Shown here one piece after another: positions 56,782-64,000 of a DNA stretch of 64,000 nucleotides. A program made the translations under genes and the position numbers. Source of the DNA: Cokeromyces recurvatus (lineage: Eukaryota > Mucoromycota > Mucoromycetes > Mucorales > Mucoraceae); NCBI RefSeq assembly GCF_025118155.1, contig NW_026251401.1:615811-679810 (forward strand), given 5' to 3'. Positions within the stretch are counted from its first letter, which is position 1, and every line of letters starts with the position of its first letter. A model generated the notes under the pieces. It searched no databases, had not been told where the DNA came from, and was given only the letters and a program-made list of their open reading frames with translations.

Positions 56782-59462
56782 ATGAACCGTCATCCACGTT
56801 TTTTCACCACTAATAAAAAAGGCATGTAACACAGAGGAAAAAAAAAAAAGGCCAAAGGAACTGTGCCCTTACACGTCTTTCCTTATATAGGTGAAATATA
56901 TGAACTTAAAAAACAGTTAAATAGTGAATATAGACAAACACGTAGCGATGCAGTAAAGAAAGTAATTGCCAGCATGACAGTAGGAAAAGATGTTAGTGGT
57001 CTATTTCCTGATGTTCTCAAAAACATGCAAACGGATGACATTGAATTAAAGAAATTAGTTTATCTTTATTTGATGAATTATGCAAAAACACAACCTGAGC
57101 TTGTCATCTTAGCTGTCAATACATTTGTTAAAGTAAGTAAATGCCACACACATGAATATATATATATATATATATATGTATTTATATGAAAAAAAATAGC
57201 AATGTTAACGATTTCAATAGGATTCAGATGATCCAAACCCTTTAATTCGTGCATTGGCCATCCGTACTATGGGTTGCATTCGTGTTCAAAAAATCATTGA
57301 TTATCTTATGGAACCTCTCCGAAAATGCCTCCAGGTATGGCAAGAAGAAATAGATAGCAGAAAAGGGGGAAAAAAAATTTTATTTTATTTTTTTTTTTAT
57401 TTAATTTATTCATTTACATACATATTAGGATGAGAACCCATATGTTCGTAAAACAGCAGCTATTTGCGTTGCAAAGCTTTTTGAAATAGAGCCTGAAATG
57501 ACAGAAGAACAAGGATTTATTAATATGTTGAAAGATATGGTATCAGACGTAAATCCTATGGTTGTTGCTAATGCAGTAATTGCATTAGCTGATATTCATG
57601 AAGACAATCCTGAAAAACATTATTTTCAAGTTACTGAGACAGTTGCCAATAAGCTATTACATGCTTTAAATGAGTGCACAGAGTAGGTTCATAGTATTAT
57701 TGATATTGATATTGATAATATGTATGTATGTATGTATATATATGTTGATGTTTTTGATATTAGATGGGGTCAAATCGCTATTTTGAATGCTTTAACAGAT
57801 TATAAGCCAAAAGATGGAAAGGAAGCAGAGACTATATGTGATCGTGTCATACCACGTCTACAACATGCTAATGGTGCTGTTGTTTTGTCAGCAATCAAAA
57901 TTATATTAATGAATATGTATTATGTAAAAGATAAGGAAATGACACAAACATTTTATAGAAAGATGACGCCTCCACTTGGTAATAAAATGATATCAATAGC
58001 AATAAAGTCATTAACCCCTTTTTTTCTTTTAGTTACTTTGTTATCGAGCCCACCAGAATTTCAATACATTGCACTTCGTAATATTACACTTATATTACAA
58101 AAATGTCCCCAAGTGTTAAATAATGAAATGCGAGTCTTCTTTTGTAAATATAATGATCCACCTTATGTAAAACTAGAGAAGCTTGAAATCTTGATTCGAT
58201 TATGTAATAGTAGAAATGTAGATCAATTATTAAGTGAATTAAAAGAGTAAATAATCTAGAAATATAAACTTTTTTTTGTTTGTTTACTAAACTATCCAAC
58301 AATTAGATACGCAAATGAAGTTGATGTCGACTTTGTTAGAAAGTCAGTAAATGCTATTGGTCGATGTGCTATCAAGATCGATGACGCTACTGAACGTTGT
58401 ATAAATGTTTTATTAGACTTAATCAAGACAGGTGTAAGTTATGTAGTTCAAGAAGCTATTGTAGTAATCAAAGATGTTTTTCGTAAATACCCTCGTACGT
58501 ATGAGGGTATTATTCCTCAATTATGTGAAAACCTTGAGGTATTAGATGAGCCAGAAGCTAAGGCCTCACTTATTTGGATCATTGGCGAATATGCAGAGAG
58601 AATAGATAATGCGGATGATTTAATTGGATACTTTTTAGAAAACTTTACTGAAGAAAATTCTCGAGTTCAATTACAACTCTTAACAGCTACTGTCAAGCTA
58701 TTTTTGAAGAAACCAAGTGAAAATCAGGGCCTTGTACAAACCATTCTTCAAACAGCTTCTAATGAATGCGATAATGCAGACATTCGCGATAGAGCATATA
58801 TCTATTGGCGATTACTTTCAACGGATCCACAAGCAGCGAAAGCAGTTATATTATCAGAGAAACCACCTATTGCAGGAGAAAATCAAGAATTATCATCAGC
58901 CCTTTTAGATGTTTTAATAAGAGAAATTGGTACACTTGCCTCTGTCTACCATAAACCATCTGAAACATTTATTGCTGGTAAAACATATGGTGCTGATAAT
59001 GTATCTAAAGCAATGCATAGGTAAATTACATTATTTTTTGTAATTGTAATCATTTATTGACTTTGTAAATATAGTCACTATGATGAAGAAGAAGATCCCA
59101 ATGCTCCACCTCAAAAAATTAGAGAAGCCATTAAGAATAATAATATTGGCGATTTACTAGATTTAGATTGGAGTGAGCCTTCACCAACTCAAGAGATGCC
59201 CATGTCACCTCTTACTACTAGTAATGCTAGTAATGCTACTACTACTACTACTACTACTACTCATAATAGTAGTAACAATCTATTTGATGATTTACTATCA
59301 TTTGATACTAATACTAGTGTTAGCACAGTTAGCCAAACTACCAATAATCATACAAACAGTACAGATGATATAATGAAATTATTCAATACTAGCAATAATT
59401 CTGGTTTAAAAAATGTAAACAATAATACAACTAATAATGATCCTTTTGCAAATCTTTTATAA
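56782..59462 (+). CDS. APL2: AP-1/AP-2 complex subunit beta (beta-adaptin)
   Basis: Eight exons: 56782-56821, 56891-57132, 57221-57334, 57429-57682, 57764-57978, 58033-58246, 58307-59020, 59075-59462; 726 residues. Beta-adaptins are large chains of clathrin adaptors. The trunk is unmistakable: [20 protein letters not shown], then [39 protein letters not shown] and [18 protein letters not shown]. The tail is an Asn/Ser/Thr-rich hinge with clathrin-box-like LLDLDW and LFDDLLSFD; the folded appendage domain of animal betas is absent, as in yeast. AP-1 or AP-2 membership cannot be decided by eye, so the symbol is tentative. The first intron must start GC (AAAG|GCATGT) to keep frame. Confidence 0.9.
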
Positions 59463-59703
59463 ATAATAAATTTGATGATAGAAAAGCTTGAATACAATAA
59501 AATAAAATGGCATTTTTACTGATGCCTTTTTCTCAAAATAGACAAGTTATTAATTCTTATTAAGTAGCATTTTATATTATAGCTAACTGAGAGATAAAAG
59601 TCTCTAATTACAATCCTATTAAATCAATTTATTACTCCTGTCTATTAAACACAGGGGCTCTACTAAAGTTATTAAAAAGTTAATACTAATATTCTTCAAT
59701 CTT

Positions 59704-59745
<42 letters not shown>

Positions 59746-60071
59746 AATACTCTACAGGTACACCAGCACTTGTACCACCCTACTTTCATTAGTGATCCGC
59801 TCTCTTTTATACTCAATTTACTGCCCATTTGGAAACCTAAATCTCCTTTATGGATAGTGCATTGGCCTGAAATATGTACCCTATTGCCTGAATTGGATTA
59901 TTTATATATCACGAAAAGTTCCCTTCTCCTGTTGATCATCCTAGTTCTCAATTGGTTAATTGAATATAAAAGACTTGTGCTAGTATATCGTAACTGTTTT
60001 CTTTTGCTGGTAAGCTGTTACTTTTTTGACTGTGTATTTTTACACCCTTTTTTCTTTCTTCTCCCCCTCTT

Positions 60072-60120
<49 letters not shown>

Positions 60121-60380
60121 TTTTGTCTAATAAAAAGGTTTTTTGATACCTCTTCCCCTTTCTTTGATCTAGCCTGGGCGATCTGATTCATTTAAGTCGT
60201 AAAAATTTAAAATATAATCGTATTTGCGACATATTTTTTTTTCTTTCTTGAAAAGTACGACACTTTAATTTTTTCTTGTGACATCATTTGGGTAAAAGGT
60301 GTATATTATATTTCCTTTTTTATTTTCCCTTTTTTTTTTTCCTTTTTTTTTTTCCTTTTTCAACACGTATAACAGTACTT
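59463..60380. other. intergenic with LINE scrap and poly(A) runs
   Basis: Contains the LINE fragment annotated separately, poly(A) at 59711-59742 and 60079-60117, and a very T-rich stretch (60230-60360) leading to the hexokinase-like start. Confidence 0.6.
59743..60215 (+). mobile_element. LINE 3' end, copy D
   Basis: Plus-strand remnant of the final part of LINE ORF2: ISDPLSFILNLLPIWKPKSP, then LWIVHWPEICTLLPELDYL. This aligns by eye with the block in copy B (IEPDPLSFLLNKLP, then WTIHWPVMCLLLFELDYL) and with the last residues of copy A. The 3' region is degraded and interrupted by a 39-base A run. No active coding capacity. Confidence 0.65.
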
Positions 60381-62092
60381 ATGGATAATAAGAAAAAAGA
60401 AATATTATTACAGATAGAACAGGCATTTCGAGTGAGCAATGAACAACTAAATCAACTTGTTTTGGGAATTAATGAAGAAATGAAAGCTGGTTTAGATATT
60501 ATGAATCGTTCAACTAAAAATAGTAGTGAACTAAAAATGATTCCTTCTTATGTTACAGGTAGGCATCACTTAAGATGATTCTTTTATATATAAATATATA
60601 TGTATACACTATTTGTATATAACCACGTTTTTCTTGAGGTTACCCCACGGGCAACGAAAAGGGAACTTATTTAGCACTAGAAATTAGCGGTGTTGATATC
60701 TATGTCTGTCAGGTGAAATTAAAAGGAGAGGGCGGGAAATTAGCGATTAATCAATACCAATACAAAATTCCGGATGATTTGACAGCAGGCGACGATATTG
60801 GTGATTTAATTGATTATGTTGCTGATTGTGTTGGTGATTTTCAGAAAAGAGTAGGAGCTCATAAAGAAATTGTCTATAGTATGGCTATTAGTATTGGTTT
60901 TGCTGTGCTTCAGACAGGTCTTGATAAGGGTAAAATTATTGCATTAGAACATGGATTTGATTTCCCTAATGTGATTGGATGTGATGTTGTTGATTTATTT
61001 GATCAAAGGTTTAGAGCGAAAGGATTAGCAGTGAAAATAGTAGCTATAGCAAATGGTAAAAAGAAAAAAAAAAAAGAAAAAAAAAAAAGATCTCATATGA
61101 ATAGGATATAGATCAATAGATATAAAAACTATGACTATTAATACTTTATATGATTAGATGGCGTCTGTACTTTATTAGCACATGCTTATCAGCATCCTTC
61201 AACACGTATAGGTGTTATTCATAGTGCAGGCACAAATTGTGCTTACTATGATAAAATGTCAAATATTAAACAATTTCGTAATGAACCTAATAATCAGCAT
61301 GATATGATTATTAACACTGAATGGTGTAATTTTGGCGCTAGACATTTGCCCTTAACTGAATTTGATTATCTATTAGATAAACAATCTAATAATCCAGGTG
61401 TACATAACTTTGAGAAAATGACGACTGGAATGTATTTAGGTGAAATTACGCGACAAGTTCTGATATATTTAGTAAATCAAAAGGTGTTGTCCTTTAATAA
61501 TAATACAGAAGAAGAAGAAGAAGAAGAAGGTAATCTGTTAATGATACCTTATCAATTTGATACAAGTTATATGTATGTATGTGAAGCAGATCAAGGAGAT
61601 AATTTAGAAGATACAAGGTTAATATTGGAAGACATGTGTAGAGTGGGTAAAACTAGCTTAGAAGATAGAAAGATAGTCAAAGACGTATGTGAATGGGTTG
61701 GATATCGAGCTGCATTATTATTAGGTGCAAGCATTGCAAGCGTTGTGAAATACATGTTTGAATGTGGTATTGGTTTAAATGAAGAAAAGAAAGGATTCGC
61801 TATAGCTATTAGTGGTGACGTGTATAAAGATTATCCTTCATTTCATCCTAGAGTATGTGAAGCTATAAAAAATTTAATCCCTGACGAAGTTGCATCTAAA
61901 TTATCAGTGGGCATTGTACAACATTCCCGTATAGTAGGCGCTGCTATTGTAGCCATGATGGCAGAAAAAATGTATAATTTAAATAGTAAACAACAAGGAG
62001 ACATTATCATGGATGATGATGATGATGACGATGAAGACGACGATGATGATGATGATGAAGAAGAAGAAGACGATGACGAAATTATAGTTTAA
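60381..62092 (+). CDS. hexokinase-family protein, probably non-catalytic
   Basis: Three exons: 60381-60558, 60639-61055, 61158-62092; 509 residues. The overall hexokinase order is kept: SYVTGYPTGNEKGTYLALE, then NDGVCTLLAHAYQHPSTRIG, INTEWCNFG and VGYRAALLLGASIA. But key sites are eroded: the phosphate-1 loop LGGTN reads ISGVD, the FTFSYP sugar-binding loop reads AISIGFAV, TKGF reads EHGF, and phosphate-2 region motifs are changed (SAGTN kept in part, DGSG region reads SRIVG). The catalytic Asp of ND (residue 199) and the Glu of TEW remain. A 35-residue acidic Asp/Glu tail is added. Comparable non-catalytic hexokinase paralogues act as regulators in aspergilli. Regulatory role here is inference. 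Confidence 0.88.
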
Positions 62093-62208
62093 ATCATTGT
62101 ATTATTACGTAATAAAAAATATGAATTATAATAAAATTATCATTATACTAAATAATGCTTTATTTAGTTGTATATATTATTACATAAGGGTGTTTTTGAT
62201 TACATAAT

Positions 62209-62782
62209 CTATTTTTGTTGTTGTTGTTGTTGTTGCTGATTTCCTCTTCCTTTATTTTGCTGTTGTCGAGATGCTTGGTTATTATTTCTACGATTATTGT
62301 TATTATTGTTATTATTTTGATTTTGTCGGTAAGATTGATTATTATTTCTTCCTTGTTGATTATTATAGCGATTATTATTTTGATTATTTTGATTATTATA
62401 ACGACGTTCTTCTGCTAAAACAGTATGTCCTCCTGACACTTGCACTTTATGTTGTGTCAAGGCTTTTTGACAGGATTCAGGGGAATTAAATTCTACAAAA
62501 GCACAATTTCTATTACGTGAAATACTTAATGTTTTAACTGAACCAATCTTATTAAATGCTTCCAAAAGTTGATCTTCACTAATGGCTTCATTGACCAATT
62601 TAACAAAAATATTTGTAGCATCTAAATTAAACGAGTTAATATTTATATCTTTTATTTGAGAAGAAAAAAGAAACAAACACATACCTTTGTTGCCTTTACG
62701 GGTATTGGGCCCTTTATTTTGTTGATTAGTAACATTGGTTGTTTTTTCTGTGGAAGTATGATTGGCTGTAGGAGCATGATGC

Positions 62783-62813
<31 letters not shown>

Positions 62814-64000
62814 GGGCGGCAGTAGTAGTTGTGGTATTAGAAGAAGCAGGTGTAACAGCAGTCTTTTCTGTATTTGAAGTAGTTGTATTTGCTGCAGCTG
62901 CGGCAGTTAAATTAGCCCAAGTTTTTGGTATAGCTGGTTTATTTGCAGGAGCTGGTGTTGGTGTAGGAGTTGATGCGCCACTAACAATAGCAGGCTTTTC
63001 ATTTTGTTGTTGTTGTTGTTGTTTTGTTTGTTTATTATTAACCTCTGATTTCTGTTGTTGTTTAGACTCAGTTTTCTTTTTCTTTTCATCTGTCTGAGCA
63101 AGAGTAGTAGATTCTGTAGCAGTTACTTCAGAGGCTTTTTTAGTCTCATTAGCAACATTAACATCCTCAGCCCATTTCTTTACTTGTTCTTTTTTAATTT
63201 CTTCCTCTGATTTCTTATCTTCTTCTGATTTCTTTTCTTCCTCTTTCTTTTTTTCTGGTTGTTCAGAAGTAGGAGTGATTGCTTTTTGAGTTACAACAGG
63301 TGAAGCAGTAGATGCTACAGCACTGGTAGTAGTGGTAGTAGGAGCAGCAGCATTAGAAACAACTGGACTAGTAGCAGTAGGAATAGGAGTTGCATTAGCA
63401 TTTGTGATTGTTGTAGCAACACTAGCAGGAGGAGGAGGAGGAGGAGAAGAAGAAGAAGTGGCTGTTGATTGTTGTTGTTGTTGTTGTTGTTCAACTGGAC
63501 CTTGACCTTGATCACAAGTATAATAATCAATTTCTACCTCATCTTTCAAGAATCTGAAAATGTCATTAAGTACATAATAACCATTGGGCTGAGTAGCCAA
63601 AAAGAAAGTTTGGCTAAACTTTTGAGAAGGACCATTTTGATTACACATTTCACCCAAAACTTGAATCAAGATGCCATTGTTGGCAGATAATTGACTATCT
63701 ACCTGAGTAACTAAAACTTTACAATCTTCAAACTTACATTCTTCAATTTTTTTGCGAATTTCCTAAAAATAAATATATGAATATATGTTTTCATTATTTA
63801 TAATCACTTCTTGTTCACATTTATATATATATACCTCTTGTCCTTTTACAGTAGTAGAAACGGAGCCTTCATCACCTCTAACAAAAAGGGAATCCTTGCT
63901 ATAAAAAGCATGAAGCCTATGTGGCTTCTTATTTAAGAAAGTATAATATTCACGAACAAAGATAAGACCAACATCATGTGAATCAAGTTGAGCTGAAGTA
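62209..64000 (-). CDS. NTF2- and RRM-domain RNA-binding protein (G3BP/Bre5-like), partial
   Basis: Cut by the right edge of the window, so the start is missing. Visible exons run from 64000 to 63835 and from 63762 to 62209, with a possible 36-bp intron at 62684-62649 that has no stop and a length divisible by three, so it may or may not be spliced. The N-terminal part is an NTF2-like domain (VGLIFVREYYTFLNKKPHRL, then FYSKDSLFVRG and SQKFSQTFFLATQPNGYYVL). A long Thr/Pro/Ala/Gln-rich middle follows, then one RRM (TNIFVKLVNEAISEDQLLEA, RNP1-like NCAFVEF), then an Asn/Gln/Arg-rich tail. This is the G3BP order; such proteins nucleate stress granules or partner ubiquitin protease Ubp3. Confidence 0.9.

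Noticed and set aside
59770..60186. 138-codon frame as a membrane protein gene
   Set aside because: The first part matches the LINE ORF2 C-terminus of the other copies; the rest is T-rich and poly(A) sequence.

Overview
The window is nuclear DNA from an AT-rich, intron-rich filamentous fungus, most likely an early-diverging one (Mucoromycota, probably Mucorales). The evidence is that almost every gene has short GT..AG introns of about 40-110 bp, intergenic DNA is full of long poly(A)/poly(T) tracts, gene families are fungal, and there are decayed LINE and Tc1/mariner copies. The species call is inference; no rRNA or tRNA was seen.

Layout. 1-3460: a decayed LINE (ORF1 with CCHC knuckles, ORF2 endonuclease start, ORF2 C-terminus). 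4063-5548: secreted Ish1/Msc1-like protein. 6188-6576 (-): cytochrome b5 domain protein. 7222-12156: translation factor eIF5B carrying a 427-residue intein inside its GTPase P-loop. 12347-13337: TVP23 Golgi protein. 13483-17584 (-): ER P5A ATPase SPF1. 17815-20965: transposon graveyard (LINE 3' ends, Tc1/mariner remnant, poly(A)). 20966-22513: zinc-ribbon protein with two HMG boxes, with one frameshift. 22955-27069: a predicted membrane receptor-like kinase (signal peptide, kelch ectodomain, TM, kinase). 27165-27985 (-): NudC. 28244-30795: DDHD phospholipase. 31119-32357 (-): Zn2Cys6 regulator. 32920-33604: small coiled-coil protein. 33735-36391 (-): DEAH RNA helicase. 36540-37230 (-): LINE 3' end. 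37884-41039 (-): ADAM metalloprotease with a 145-bp (GA)n repeat upstream. 42323-43046: unrecognised gene fragment. 43552-47782: exportin-7. 47936-48918: RPB5. 49076-51988 (-): GPI13. 52151-56256: AP-3 delta. 56782-59462: AP-1/AP-2 beta. 59743-60215: LINE 3' end. 60381-62092: hexokinase-like protein with eroded sugar- and phosphate-binding motifs. 62209-64000 (-): NTF2/RRM G3BP-like protein, cut by the window edge.

Functionally this is ordinary eukaryotic housekeeping with no operon logic, but secretory and endomembrane genes are frequent: TVP23, SPF1, GPI13, AP-3 delta, beta-adaptin, the DDHD lipase and ADAM. Exon models below were built by hand from splice consensus plus reading-frame continuity; all internal junctions keep frame except the HMG gene, which needs one extra base in an A-run.

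The most notable items are the P-loop intein whose homing endonuclease appears dead (both LAGLIDADG catalytic acids replaced), the kelch receptor kinase, the hexokinase pseudoenzyme, and several odd gene structures: a start codon split by an intron, a probable ATG-only exon, 12-nt and 20-nt microexons, and GC-AG introns.
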